The notes under the pieces: model-generated
Told to the model about the DNA's origin: nothing
Databases searched by the model: none
The model's input: only the letters and a program-made list of their open reading frames with translations
Origin: JAXDJJ01 sp034665745
GTDB lineage: Bacteria; Actinomycetota; CADDZG01; WHSQ01
Reading direction: 5' to 3'
Assembly (NCBI GenBank): GCA_034665745.1
Contig: JAXDJJ010000035.1
Coordinates: forward strand, 31,677-95,676
DNA length: 64,000 nucleotides
In this document: positions 27,847-37,184 of the stretch, piece by piece
How positions within the stretch are numbered: the stretch's first letter is position 1
Layout of the letters: each line of letters starts with the position of its first letter
Translations under genes and position numbers: made by a program

Positions 27847-30800
27847 CTAGCTGGCGATGAGTGCGTCCGGCCCCAAGATGGTTTTCAGTTCGGCGTAGAG
27901 ACCGTTGCGGGTGTCGACCGCGTACTGACTGCCCAATCGGAGGACGGTCGTCTTGGTCCCACCATCGAGGTGGAGAAACACCTGTGTGCTCCCGGGGTGG
28001 CTGGACAGGATCTCTTTCAAGGAATCGACGACCTTCTCGGTGCACCCATCCTTCGAGAGGTTGATGACCAGTGGGAGCTCGTCGCCCAGGTTCGGCTCGC
28101 GCACCTCCAAGGCCATGAATTTCACGCTGTCGTCTCTTGCGTCGCGGTCGACGCGGCCCTTGATCAACAGGATCGCATCGGGACGAAGCATGCCGGCGAA
28201 CTGTTCGTAGGTACGGGCGAAGACGATGACCTCGACGCTGCCACCCGAAAGGTCCTCGAGTTGGAGGAGCACCATGATGTCGCCGCGCCGAGTCATCTTC
28301 TTGGTGAAGCCCGCGACGATCCCGCCGACCGTGTACGTCTCGCCCGGGGTCTTGTCACCGAGGGATGCGATCGAGCAATCGCACATCCGCGCCAGGAGCC
28401 CCTCGACCCCAAGCAACGGATGGTCTGAGACGTAGAGGCCAAGGGCTTCCTTCTCCTTGACGAGGAGGACCTCTTTCTGATGTTCCTCTAGGGAGATCGG
28501 CGTCTCGTGGTTCTGCGTGGTGTCCCCGTTCGAACTGAAGAGGTCGAACTGACCGTGCTCTCGCATCTTGCGTTGCTCGATGACCTCAGCGGTGATGATC
28601 TCGAACGTCTCCTCGAGTCCCTTGCGCGAGTGACCGAGGGATTCGAAGGCTCCGGCAAGGACCAAGGACTCGACGGTCTTCTTGTTGAGGCACGTGTAGT
28701 CGACGCGGCGGCAGAAGTCATAGAACGATTCGAATGGCCCCCCGGCTTTGCGGGCCTCGATGATCTTCGACACGACGTTCTCGCCTACACCGCGGATCGC
28801 CGAGAGCCCGAAGCGCACAGAGTCGCCGACCGCGGTGAAGTCGAGCTCAGACGTGTTGACGTCGGGGATGAGCACGGGGATACCCATCTTGCGTGCGACG
28901 TGAAGGTAGAAGGGCTTCGCATCCTTGTTGTCCTTGACCGAGGTGAGCAGCGCGGCCATGTATTCGACAGGGTGATGTGCCTTCAACCATGCCGTTTGGT
29001 AGGCGATGTACGCATAGCAAGCCGCGTGGGCCCGGTTGAACGAGTAGTCCGCGAAGCGTTCGATCAAGCCCCATAGGTGTTGGGCTTCGGCCTCGGTGAC
29101 GCCGCCCTTCGTGCAACCTTCGATGAAACGCGGCTTCTCGGCCGCCATGATGCTGCGGTCCTTCTTCCCGATCGCTTTGCGAACGAGGTCGGCTTGACCA
29201 GGTGTGTAGCCCGCGACCTTCTGGAGGGTCTGGACGATCTGCTCTTGGAACACGAGTACGCCGAACGTCTCTTTCGTGATGTCCTCGAGCTCGGGGTGCA
29301 GGTAAGAGACCTTGTTCGGGTCGTGCATGCGCTCGATGTAGGTCGGGATCTGGTCCATAGGACCGGGCCGATAGAGAGCGACCATCGCCATGATGTGCTC
29401 GAAACGGTTTGGCTTCAGCAGCTTGAGGTAGCGGCGCATGCCCTCGGACTCGAGTTGGAAGACGCCGTCGGTATCTCCGCGGGAGAGCATCTCGTAGACC
29501 ATGGGCTCGGCGAAGTCGAGGTTGTCGACGTCGATGGCCTCGTCCTTGTTCAACTTGACGTTCTCTTTGGTGAGGTCGATGACCGTGAGGTTCCTCAAAC
29601 CGAGGAAGTCCATCTTCAGGAGTCCCAACTGTTCGACACCCTTCATGTCGAACTGCGTGACGACCTCGCCGTGGTCACCGCGTCGCAGAGGGAGATGTTC
29701 GACCAGCGGGTCCCGTCCGATGACGACACCGGCGGCGTGGATGCCTGCAGACCGCTTCAGGTTCTCGATCTTCAACGCGGTGTCGATGATCTCCTTGGCT
29801 GCACCCCCGCCCTTGTAGGCATCCCGTAAGTCAGGACTGGCCTCGAGGGCGTTGTTGAGGCCGGCATCGCGGCCCATGATGAGAGCCGGGTACATCTTGC
29901 AGAGACGATCGCCGTCTTGGTACGGGAAGCCCAGCACGCGGGCTGCATCCTTGATGGCCTGCTTACCTTTGATAGTGCCGTAGGTAACGATCTGAGCGAC
30001 GCGATCCTCGCCGTACTTCTCCTGCACATAGCGGATGACGTCGCCGCGTTTGCGGTCGTCGAAGTCGATATCGATGTCGGGCATCGCGATGCGCTCGGGG
30101 TTCAGGAATCGCTCGAACATGAGGTCGTAGCGCAGAGGGTCGAGCTCGGTGATGCCGAGAGCGTAAGAAACTATCGAGCCCGCCGCGCTACCGCGGCCCG
30201 GCCCCACGCGGATGCCGTTGTTCTTGGCCCAGTTGACGAAGTCCTGAACGACGAGGAAATAGCCCGGGAACTTCATGTCCTGGATGACTCGCAGTTCGTA
30301 TGCAGCGCGTTCCTTAACTTCTTGGTTCACGTCGTCGTACCGACGCCGGAGACCGTCGAAGACGAGTTCCTGCAGATAACCGTCGAGGGTTTTCCCTTCG
30401 GGCACCTTGAAGTCCGGGAGGATGTGTCCTTCAAGGGTGAGCTCGACGTTGCATCGGTCCGCAACCTCGAGGGTGTTCTCGCACGCGCCCGGCCAGCGAG
30501 CGAATTTCGCCTTCATCTCTTCCGGAGTCTTCAGATAGAACTCGTCGGAATCGAACTTGAATCGTTTCGGGTCGGACAGCTCGCTCCCGGTGTTGATGCA
30601 CAACAACACCTCGTGAGCGGACGCATCTTCCTTATGCGTGTAATGCGAATCGTTCGTTGCGACCCACTTGATGCCCATCTCTTGCCCGATCTTGACGAGC
30701 TCGTCGTTCAGGGGCTTCTGGGTTGGGATGCCGTGGTCCTGGAGTTCGAGGTAGAAGCGATCCCCGAAGAGCTCGCGGTACTGAGCCGTCTTCCGGCGAG

Positions 30801-31266
30801 CCCCTGCTAGGTCTCCGGCAACGATCAACCGTGGGATCTCTGCGGACAGGCATCCGGAGAGACAGATGATCCCTTCCGCGTACTCGGTGAGGAGCTCCCA
30901 GTCGGAGCGGGCGTTGTAGTGGAAGCCCTCGAGCCACGCCTTCGTCGAGATCTTGCCGAGGTTCTTGTAGCCGAGGTCCGTCGCCGACAGGAGGGTTAGG
31001 TGGAAGGTCTTCTCGCCGTTCTCCTTCTGGGGTGGCTTGAGCCTCCGGTCCCCCCCGAAGAGGTAGCCCTCCATGCCGAGGATCGGCTTGACGCCCGCCT
31101 TGGTCCCCGATTTCCAGAAGTCGAGGGCCCCGTACATGACCCCGTGGTCGGTGATGGCGCATGCCGGCATCCCCGCATCCGCAGCGGCCTCGAACATCTC
31201 TCCGATCCGGCTCGCGCCGTCGAGCATCGAATACTCGGTGTGCGCATGAAGATGAACGAAGCTCAA
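27847..31266 (-). CDS. dnaE: DNA polymerase III subunit alpha
   Basis: 1139 aa replicative polymerase of the DnaE1 type. An N-terminal PHP domain (FVHLHAHTEYSMLDGASRIG, ITDHGVMYGA) is followed by the polymerase core with catalytic aspartates in MPDIDIDFDDRKRGD near residue 400 and GPGRGSAAGSIVSYALG. Then come the beta-binding and HhH region (AIRGVGENVVSKI) and an OB fold (YTVGGIVAGFTKKMTRRG). The start is a TTG at 31266 (MSFVHLHAH); no better start exists upstream. A candidate promoter lies 57-85 nt upstream. The reading direction runs on into the his genes. Confidence 0.98.
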   Translation of the reverse strand: MSFVHLHAHTEYSMLDGASRIGEMFEAAADAGMPACAITDHGVMYGALDFWKSGTKAGVKPILGMEGYLFGGDRRLKPPQKENGEKTFHLTLLSATDLGYKNLGKISTKAWLEGFHYNARSDWELLTEYAEGIICLSGCLSAEIPRLIVAGDLAGARRKTAQYRELFGDRFYLELQDHGIPTQKPLNDELVKIGQEMGIKWVATNDSHYTHKEDASAHEVLLCINTGSELSDPKRFKFDSDEFYLKTPEEMKAKFARWPGACENTLEVADRCNVELTLEGHILPDFKVPEGKTLDGYLQELVFDGLRRRYDDVNQEVKERAAYELRVIQDMKFPGYFLVVQDFVNWAKNNGIRVGPGRGSAAGSIVSYALGITELDPLRYDLMFERFLNPERIAMPDIDIDFDDRKRGDVIRYVQEKYGEDRVAQIVTYGTIKGKQAIKDAARVLGFPYQDGDRLCKMYPALIMGRDAGLNNALEASPDLRDAYKGGGAAKEIIDTALKIENLKRSAGIHAAGVVIGRDPLVEHLPLRRGDHGEVVTQFDMKGVEQLGLLKMDFLGLRNLTVIDLTKENVKLNKDEAIDVDNLDFAEPMVYEMLSRGDTDGVFQLESEGMRRYLKLLKPNRFEHIMAMVALYRPGPMDQIPTYIERMHDPNKVSYLHPELEDITKETFGVLVFQEQIVQTLQKVAGYTPGQADLVRKAIGKKDRSIMAAEKPRFIEGCTKGGVTEAEAQHLWGLIERFADYSFNRAHAACYAYIAYQTAWLKAHHPVEYMAALLTSVKDNKDAKPFYLHVARKMGIPVLIPDVNTSELDFTAVGDSVRFGLSAIRGVGENVVSKIIEARKAGGPFESFYDFCRRVDYTCLNKKTVESLVLAGAFESLGHSRKGLEETFEIITAEVIEQRKMREHGQFDLFSSNGDTTQNHETPISLEEHQKEVLLVKEKEALGLYVSDHPLLGVEGLLARMCDCSIASLGDKTPGETYTVGGIVAGFTKKMTRRGDIMVLLQLEDLSGGSVEVIVFARTYEQFAGMLRPDAILLIKGRVDRDARDDSVKFMALEVREPNLGDELPLVINLSKDGCTEKVVDSLKEILSSHPGSTQVFLHLDGGTKTTVLRLGSQYAVDTRNGLYAELKTILGPDALIAS

Positions 31267-31322
31267 ACCAGTTTCCCCACGATTCCTAAGCCGAACGAGA
31301 GTGAATTACAAGCGTGTGACTC

Positions 31323-31351
31323 AATATGGACCGCCGCTCGATGGAAGTCAA
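31323..31351 (-). promoter_or_regulatory. Candidate sigma-70-type promoter for dnaE
   Basis: On the minus strand: TTGACT (31346-31351), 17-nt spacer, CATATT (31323-31328). It lies in the 181-nt gap between rluD and dnaE, which holds no ORF. The promoter match is by eye. Confidence 0.45.
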
Positions 31352-31447
31352 AGATGGCCTCTGACCTGCACAAACAGAGTAGCCAGGTGCCATCGCTCAT
31401 AGCGTGGCCCAGGCCTCTGTTAGCCCGCCAGGCCAGAACCCTGTTAG

Positions 31448-32365
31448 TTACCTGGGGATGGTCAAACCGGCGGCGTCGAGGGCCCTGACAAGGTCTCCTG
31501 GGAGGGGGTCATCGACCTCGATGGGGCGCCCGTCGGAAGGGTGAGGGAACGCCAGCCTCCACGCGTGTAGGAACGGGCGGTCGAGGCCGAGGGCCTTCGA
31601 GGCCTCGGACAGCCCCCCGTAGGTCCGGTCCCCCATCACGGGATGGCCCAGGTGCTTCAAGTGCACCCGGATCTGATGGGTCCGGCCCGTTTCGAGGGTG
31701 ATCTCGAGCAACGACAGCGCCGGTCCGCTGTCGAGAACCTCGTAATGGGTGACCGAGGGTCTGCCCCCCGAGACGACGGCCATCTGTTGGCGCCGCGTGG
31801 GATGGCGTCCGATGGGAGCCTCGATCGTTCCGCTCGGCGACGCCAGCACTCCGCGCACCAGAGCGAGGTAACGGCGAGAGATGTTCCGAGCCCTCAGTGC
31901 GTCGACGAGGAACGCTTGTGCCTCGTCGTCCTTCGCTACCAACAGAAGGCCCGACGTGTCCTTGTCGAGGCGATGAACGATCCCGGGTCGTGTCGAGCCA
32001 CTTGCGGCCAAGGGTTCGCCCATGTTCAGTAACGCGTTGACCAGTGTTCCCGTCTGGTGGCCAGAGGCCGGGTGTGTGACCAGGCCTGCTGGTTTGGACA
32101 CCACCATCACCCGGTCGTCTGTGTAGCGGACCGTCACGGGGATGTCTTCCGCTTCGGGGGCCGCGAAGACCGGCGCCGGCACGTCGCCCTCGATCCGGTC
32201 GCCTTCCTCCAGGCGATAGCTAGGTCTAACCGCTTCACCGTTCACCGTTACCTCGCCGTTCTTCACCGCGCGCTGGGCGAGGGTTCTCGTCACCTTGGCG
32301 CGCTCGGCGATGGCAACGTCGATGCGACGCCCAACCTCTTCGGGGGTGGGAGCGAAATCGATCAC
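31448..32365 (-). CDS. RluD-family pseudouridine synthase
   Basis: 305 aa. An N-terminal S4 RNA-binding domain (RRIDVAIAERAKVTRTLAQ) is followed by the RluA/RluD catalytic domain with GIVHRLDKDTSGLLLVAKDD carrying the catalytic Asp. It should modify uridines in rRNA. The start is the GTG at 32365 in a GTGA overlap with the lspA stop; the longer start at 32455 lies inside lspA. The pairing lspA-rluD is common in bacteria. Confidence 0.93.
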   Translation of the reverse strand: MIDFAPTPEEVGRRIDVAIAERAKVTRTLAQRAVKNGEVTVNGEAVRPSYRLEEGDRIEGDVPAPVFAAPEAEDIPVTVRYTDDRVMVVSKPAGLVTHPASGHQTGTLVNALLNMGEPLAASGSTRPGIVHRLDKDTSGLLLVAKDDEAQAFLVDALRARNISRRYLALVRGVLASPSGTIEAPIGRHPTRRQQMAVVSGGRPSVTHYEVLDSGPALSLLEITLETGRTHQIRVHLKHLGHPVMGDRTYGGLSEASKALGLDRPFLHAWRLAFPHPSDGRPIEVDDPLPGDLVRALDAAGLTIPR

Positions 32366-32820
32366 GGCGGAGTCGGGTCCTTGCGCGCGCTGAACAGCAG
32401 CATCAACAGAACGCCGATGACGATCGCTGAATCGGCAACGTTGAAAACCGGCCACACGTGCAGATCGATGAAGTCGACGACCTTGCCTCCCGTGTCACGG
32501 AATACGCGATCGAAGACATTCCCTAGTCCCCCCCCAAGGATGAGACCGAGCGGAACCAGGTTGGCCGCGCCCTCGATCTTGTGAGCCCAGATCAGGATCG
32601 CAACCGCAACCATCAACGTGGCAACGAGGAAGAAGCCAGGTATCCCCTGCAGCAAACCGAATGCACCGCCGGGGTTGAAGTGGAGAGACAGAGACAACAC
32701 ACCGTCGATCAGATGGACGGGGCCATCTTGCAGTTTCGACAGGGCGAGCTCTTTCGTTGCCTGGTCGATCCCAACGACGAACCCGGAGATGAGAAGGAGC
32801 GTTCCGTATCTCTTAGTGAT
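32362..32820 (-). CDS. lspA: Lipoprotein signal peptidase (signal peptidase II), probable ATC start
   Basis: 152 aa if read from an ATC at 32820. Four membrane helices. The catalytic Asp pair is in GGLGNVFDRVFRDTGG and FNVADSAIVIG. The conserved N-terminal GIDQATK lies upstream of the first ordinary start codon in frame (GTG at 32700), so a protein started there would lack helix 1. No ATG, GTG or TTG exists in frame before that motif; only a CTG 36 nt further upstream inside the TraR gene. The junction with the upstream stop reads TAATC, one base from the classic TAATG coupling signal. The enzyme cleaves prolipoproteins, several of which are encoded in this window. Confidence 0.88.
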   Translation of the reverse strand: MTKRYGTLLLISGFVVGIDQATKELALSKLQDGPVHLIDGVLSLSLHFNPGGAFGLLQGIPGFFLVATLMVAVAILIWAHKIEGAANLVPLGLILGGGLGNVFDRVFRDTGGKVVDFIDLHVWPVFNVADSAIVIGVLLMLLFSARKDPTPP

Positions 32821-33584
32821 TAACGGGCCCGTTCCTCGCGACGCTTGCAGTCCAGGCAGAGAGCCGCGTGAGGAAGCTCGCGCAACCGAGTGGCGTCGAT
32901 CGGCTGCCCGCAGCGTTCACAGGTCCCGTACTTGCCCTCATCGATGCGCTCGACCGCTCTGTCGACCTGGTCGATCAGGTCGCGGATGTTGTTCTTGATA
33001 GAGAGGTCGCGCTCGCGCTCGAATGTCGCGGTGCCTGCGTCGGCGAAGTCCTCGTCGATCCCTACTTCGCCGGTGATGTCGGATTGCGTCGAGTCGAAGG
33101 ACGCTTCATCGAGCTCGCGCTGGCGTTGCTCGAGTTCGACCTTCTTCTCATTGAGGCTCTCTTTGATCTTCTTCAGCTGATCCGGTGTGAACTTCGCGGC
33201 CCGCACCTTCTTCTTGGGTGGCGCCGGGGGGGCCGGACGCGTAACCGGCTTCTTGATCACGGGTTTCGCCTTCGCTACGGGGGCCGCCGCGGCCTTAGCT
33301 GCAGTCGCTTTCGCCGGAGCTTTCTTAGCGACAGGCTTCTTCGCCACGGTCTTCTTGGCGACTGCCTTCTTGACGATCGGCTTCTTGGCTGCCGCTTTCT
33401 TGGGCGCCGCCTTCTTCGCGGGCGCCTTCTTGGCGACGGTCTTCTTCGCGGCCTTGACCGGGGTTTTCCTCGCGCTGGTCTTCTTGGCGGCCGTCTTCTT
33501 GACCGAGGATCCTCGAGAGGTCGTCTTCTTGGTCTTCGACGAGGCGCCGGAACGGCCTGATGTGGCCTTCTTAGCCGGGCTCAT
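32820..33584 (-). CDS. TraR/DksA zinc-finger protein with histone-H1-like Lys/Ala tail
   Basis: 254 aa. Residues 1-130 are almost only Lys, Ala, Pro, Thr and Val in repeats such as AKKTVAKK, AKKAPAKK and PKKAAAKK, like eukaryotic H1 tails or mycobacterial HupB. Residues 135-254 form a helical segment and a C4 zinc finger (CERCGQPIDATRLRELPHAALCLDC) of the DksA/TraR family. The acidic coiled-coil tip residues cannot be judged. It should bind DNA through the tail and perhaps RNA polymerase through the DksA part. I chose the ATG at 33584 (MSPAKKAT). It is divergent from ileS and overlaps the lspA start by one base. Confidence 0.88.
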   Translation of the reverse strand: MSPAKKATSGRSGASSKTKKTTSRGSSVKKTAAKKTSARKTPVKAAKKTVAKKAPAKKAAPKKAAAKKPIVKKAVAKKTVAKKPVAKKAPAKATAAKAAAAPVAKAKPVIKKPVTRPAPPAPPKKKVRAAKFTPDQLKKIKESLNEKKVELEQRQRELDEASFDSTQSDITGEVGIDEDFADAGTATFERERDLSIKNNIRDLIDQVDRAVERIDEGKYGTCERCGQPIDATRLRELPHAALCLDCKRREERAR

Positions 33585-33696
33585 GGGCGCGGGACGATAG
33601 CACACCGCCCAAAACGGTTGAAAGGGTTCCCACGAGGGTGTACCGCGACCTGCTCAGGGGGCGATCCCGGCACCGCCTGCGGCTACTCTTTGGCCC
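33584..33696 (+). promoter_or_regulatory. Candidate short T-box leader of ileS
   Basis: A T-box-like sequence AGGGTGTACCGCG lies at 33635-33647, one base short of the usual AGGGTGGNACCGCG. Upstream, a perfect 6-bp stem (TGGGCG 33584-33589 / CGCCCA 33606-33611) encloses a 16-nt loop. Downstream GCGG (33679-33682) could pair with CCGC of the T-box (33643-33646). Short translational T-boxes are known before actinobacterial ileS genes. Only 112 nt separate the divergent starts, and the loop shows ATA, not the usual ATC specifier. Confidence 0.42.
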
Positions 33697-36600
33697 ATGG
33701 CGGACTCCCTCTATTCCCCCGTGACCTCGCAGGTCAACTTCCCCGAGCTCGAGGTGGCGATGGCCCGTACGTGGAAGGACGAGCGGGTCTTCGAGCGCTC
33801 TCTCGAACAGCGAGAGGGGCGCCCCGAATGGGTCTTCTACGAGGGGCCACCCACAGCCAACAACAAGCCCGGGATCCACCACGTGGAAGCCCGGGTGTTC
33901 AAGGACATCTTCTGCCGCTACCAGACGATGCGAGGCCATTACGTCTCTCGGAAGGCGGGATGGGACTGTCACGGGCTGCCGGTTGAGGTCGAGGTCGAGA
34001 AAGAGCTCGGCATCACGAACAAGCGCCAGATCGAAGACGAGGTCGGGATCGAGGTCTTCGTCGAGAAGTGCCGTGAGTCGGTCCAGCGCTACGTCGGCGA
34101 ATGGGAGCCCTTCACCGATCGGATCGGGTTCTGGGTCGATCTCGATCAGGCCTACTGGACGATGACCCCGTCCTACATCGAGACGGTGTGGTGGCTCCTT
34201 AGGCAGATCTGGGACAAGGGCCTGCTCGAGGAAGATTTCAAGGTCGTGCCGTACTGCCCCCGGTGCGAGACATCGTTGTCGAATCACGAGCAGCACCAGA
34301 CGGATGCGTACCAAACCGTTTCGGACCCATCTGCCTACGTGCGCTTTCCCCTAGCGGCCGACCCCGATACGTCCCTTCTCGTATGGACGACTACACCGTG
34401 GACCTTGCTGGCGAACATGGCCGCAGCCGTCCACGAGAACATCGTCTATTCGAAAGTCGTCGATCCCAAGTTGCCGGGCAAGCACCTGATCGTGGCGCGA
34501 GAACGCATCGAGCACCTCTTCGGCGAGGACGCGGTGATCGTCGAAGACATCCCCGGCACCGAGCTGATCGGGCGCAAGTACACGCCCCCGTTCGACTTCG
34601 TCGGCGATACCGATGTGGCGCACACCGTCAGGCCCGGCGACTTCGTCACGACCGAAGACGGCACAGGCATCGTGCATCTCGCTCCGTACGGCGAAGACGA
34701 CATGGCGGTCGGCAAGCGCGACGAGCTCCCCATCACCCAGATGATTGCCTCGGATGGGCATGTCGTTCCAGAAGGCGGAGAGTTCGCCGGTCTGTGGATC
34801 AAGGATGCCGATCCCAAGATCATCGAGAACCTCGAAGCCCGCGACCTGTTGTGGAAGGCAGAGGTTTACAGCCACAGTTATCCGCATTGCTGGCGTTGCA
34901 AGACACCCTTGCTCTATTACCCGCGCAAGGACTGGTACATCCGCACGTCGCAGATCCGGGACCAGCTTCAGAAGTCGAACGAGGAAACGAACTGGCAGCC
35001 GCCGACCATCAAGTACGGCCGTTTCGGCGACTGGCTCGCGAACAACGTCGACTGGTCCCTATCGCGCGATCGCTACTGGGGCACTCCTCTGCCGATATGG
35101 CGCTGCTCTCAGGAACATGCAACGTGCGTCGGTTCGTTCACCGAGCTTTCCGATCTCGCGGGCCGGGACATCACCGGCATAGACCCCCATCGCCCTTACA
35201 TCGACGACATCACGATCACCTGTCCCGAGTGCGGTGAGACCGCGCAGCGCGTTCCGAGCGTCATCGACACATGGTTCGACGCCGGGTCGATGCCTTTCGG
35301 CCAGTGGCACTACCCGTTCGAGAACGAGGACGTCTTCGAGGCTCGTTACCCCGCCGATTTCATCTCGGAGGCGATCGACCAAACGCGCGGGTGGTTCTAC
35401 ACGCTGCTCGCCATCTCGACGCTCGTGCGGGGTCACAACTCGTTCAAGAACGTCGTCTGCCTCGGCCACATCGTCGATGCAGATGGCCGCAAGATGTCGA
35501 AGTCCGTCGGCAACGTGATCGATCCCTGGTCGATCCTCGATGTTCAGGGCGCCGACGCACTGCGTTGGTACATGCTGACGGGCGGAACCCCATGGTCGTC
35601 GCGCCGTCTCTCGGCGGAGATCGTTCAGGAATCCCTACGCAAGTACCTGCTGACGTTGTGGAACACATATTCGTTCTGGGTGACCTATGCAGCCCTCGAA
35701 GGTTTCGACCCGGCTACCGATGATGTGCCTCTGGCCGACAGATCCGACATGGATCGGTGGATCCTCGCCGAACTCGACACCTGCATACGCGAGACGACGA
35801 CCGGCCTGGACGAGTTCGACCCGACGCGTGGTGGGCGCCGGCTCGACCGGTTCGTCGACGATCTATCCAACTGGTACGTGCGCCGATCCCGCCGGCGGTT
35901 CTGGAAGTCAGGACAAGACACCGACACGAAGGCCGCGTTCCGCACGTTGTGGGAGTGCCTCGTCACTGTGGCCCAACTGAGTGCCCCTTACACGCCACAC
36001 GTGTCGGACGTGCTGTATCGGAACCTCACCGGCCCCCTTTCCGATGCACCGAGCTCAGTGCACCTGAGTGACTGGCCCGAACCGGACGCGGCACGCGCGG
36101 ACGACACGCTGCGTCGGAGCATGGAGCTCGTGCGGCAGTTGGTCACGCTTGGCAGATCGGCCCGAACGGATGCCAAGGTGCGCGTTCGACAGCCGCTAGC
36201 GCGTGCGGTGATCGTCATGCCGTCGGCGCATGCTCGAGACCTAGAAGGGCTGGAAGATCTCGTGTCGGAGGAGCTCAATGTCAAACACATCGAGGTCGTA
36301 TCCGGGCTCGCCGACCTCGTGAGCTACTCCGTGAAACCGAACTTCAAGGCCCTCGGACCCCGCTTCGGAGCGCGGGTGAAAGACGTGGCCGCCGCTCTCG
36401 GGGCAGCCGACGCCCGCTCGGTGGTCGAGTCCATCGAAGGCACGGGCGAAGCGCAGATCACGCTTGGTGGCAAGAGCGAGACCCTGACGCGCGACGAGCT
36501 CGACGTCAGGGTCGAAGGCCGAGAAGGGTTCTCCCTCGTTCAGGATGGCCCTTACGGGGTGGCGCTCGACCTCGAGATCACCGATGAGCTCAGGGCTGAA

Positions 36601-36849
36601 GGCATCGCGCGAGAAGTGGTTCGAGCGATCCAAGATCTGCGTAAGGCGAAAGGCCTCGCTGTGGAGGATCGCATCACGCTGCGCTTAGGAGCAGACGACC
36701 CCGTGATCACTGGTGCGCTCGAAGCGCATCGAGACTTCGTCGCTCGCGAGGTGCTGGCCACGGAGTTCGAGCTAACCGGTTCGGTTCCCGACGCCGATGA
36801 GGTCGCGCTGGACGAAGGCGTCGTGCACGTGAGTCTGGAGAAGAGCTAG
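33697..36849 (+). CDS. ileS: Isoleucyl-tRNA synthetase, long (type 2) form
   Basis: 1050 aa class I synthetase. The HIGH-like site is PPTANNKPGIHHVEAR near residue 52, followed by GWDCHGLPVEVEVEKELG; the KMSKS site is RKMSKSVGNV near 600; the CP1 editing domain lies between. Length and the wording of these motifs fit the type 2 (eukaryote-like) IleRS, which in several bacteria is less sensitive to mupirocin. It is the only plus-strand gene between 19.6 and 58 kb. No strong ribosome site precedes the ATG. Its end overlaps the convergent response-regulator gene by 4 nt. Confidence 0.96.
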   Translation: MADSLYSPVTSQVNFPELEVAMARTWKDERVFERSLEQREGRPEWVFYEGPPTANNKPGIHHVEARVFKDIFCRYQTMRGHYVSRKAGWDCHGLPVEVEVEKELGITNKRQIEDEVGIEVFVEKCRESVQRYVGEWEPFTDRIGFWVDLDQAYWTMTPSYIETVWWLLRQIWDKGLLEEDFKVVPYCPRCETSLSNHEQHQTDAYQTVSDPSAYVRFPLAADPDTSLLVWTTTPWTLLANMAAAVHENIVYSKVVDPKLPGKHLIVARERIEHLFGEDAVIVEDIPGTELIGRKYTPPFDFVGDTDVAHTVRPGDFVTTEDGTGIVHLAPYGEDDMAVGKRDELPITQMIASDGHVVPEGGEFAGLWIKDADPKIIENLEARDLLWKAEVYSHSYPHCWRCKTPLLYYPRKDWYIRTSQIRDQLQKSNEETNWQPPTIKYGRFGDWLANNVDWSLSRDRYWGTPLPIWRCSQEHATCVGSFTELSDLAGRDITGIDPHRPYIDDITITCPECGETAQRVPSVIDTWFDAGSMPFGQWHYPFENEDVFEARYPADFISEAIDQTRGWFYTLLAISTLVRGHNSFKNVVCLGHIVDADGRKMSKSVGNVIDPWSILDVQGADALRWYMLTGGTPWSSRRLSAEIVQESLRKYLLTLWNTYSFWVTYAALEGFDPATDDVPLADRSDMDRWILAELDTCIRETTTGLDEFDPTRGGRRLDRFVDDLSNWYVRRSRRRFWKSGQDTDTKAAFRTLWECLVTVAQLSAPYTPHVSDVLYRNLTGPLSDAPSSVHLSDWPEPDAARADDTLRRSMELVRQLVTLGRSARTDAKVRVRQPLARAVIVMPSAHARDLEGLEDLVSEELNVKHIEVVSGLADLVSYSVKPNFKALGPRFGARVKDVAAALGAADARSVVESIEGTGEAQITLGGKSETLTRDELDVRVEGREGFSLVQDGPYGVALDLEITDELRAEGIAREVVRAIQDLRKAKGLAVEDRITLRLGADDPVITGALEAHRDFVAREVLATEFELTGSVPDADEVALDEGVVHVSLEKS

Positions 36850-37184
36850 GCGCTTTGAAGGATCGCGTCGAGGTCCGGTAGGTCGCCTTTGACGTAGTGG
36901 TCGTCAGCCCACTCCGGCTTCCGTTGGAGGATCCCTGAGTAAGCGATGATCTTGGCATCCGGATGAGAGAGACGGATCTCGCGTGCCGCCGCATCTCCAT
37001 CCATCTTGGGCATCGCGTAGTCGAGGACGATCACGTCGGGGTCGAAGCTCTCGACCATCTCAAGGGCTTGAACACCGTCGACGGCTTCCCGAACTTCTCC
37101 GACGTTGTCTTCTACCGACAGCACCATCCGTAGGAGATCGCGGATCGAGTCATCGTCATCGACGATAAGGATGTTCACCGACAC
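36846..37184 (-). CDS. Receiver-only response regulator
   Basis: 112 aa CheY-like receiver without an output domain. Acidic pocket DDDDS, phospho-acceptor Asp in VIVLDYAMPKMDG, Ser in IIAYSGI, and Lys in HYVKGD. I chose the GTG at 37184 because GGGGGG lies at a good distance upstream. It is the last gene in the direction of the division cluster, 109 nt after the small membrane-protein gene. The partner kinase and target are unknown. Confidence 0.85.
   Translation of the reverse strand: MSVNILIVDDDDSIRDLLRMVLSVEDNVGEVREAVDGVQALEMVESFDPDVIVLDYAMPKMDGDAAAREIRLSHPDAKIIAYSGILQRKPEWADDHYVKGDLPDLDAILQSA

Noticed and set aside
32820..33584. Lys/Ala tail as a tandem-repeat mobile or low-complexity insertion
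   Set aside because: Codons vary between repeats and the frame is continuous with the zinc finger, so it is protein-level repetition.
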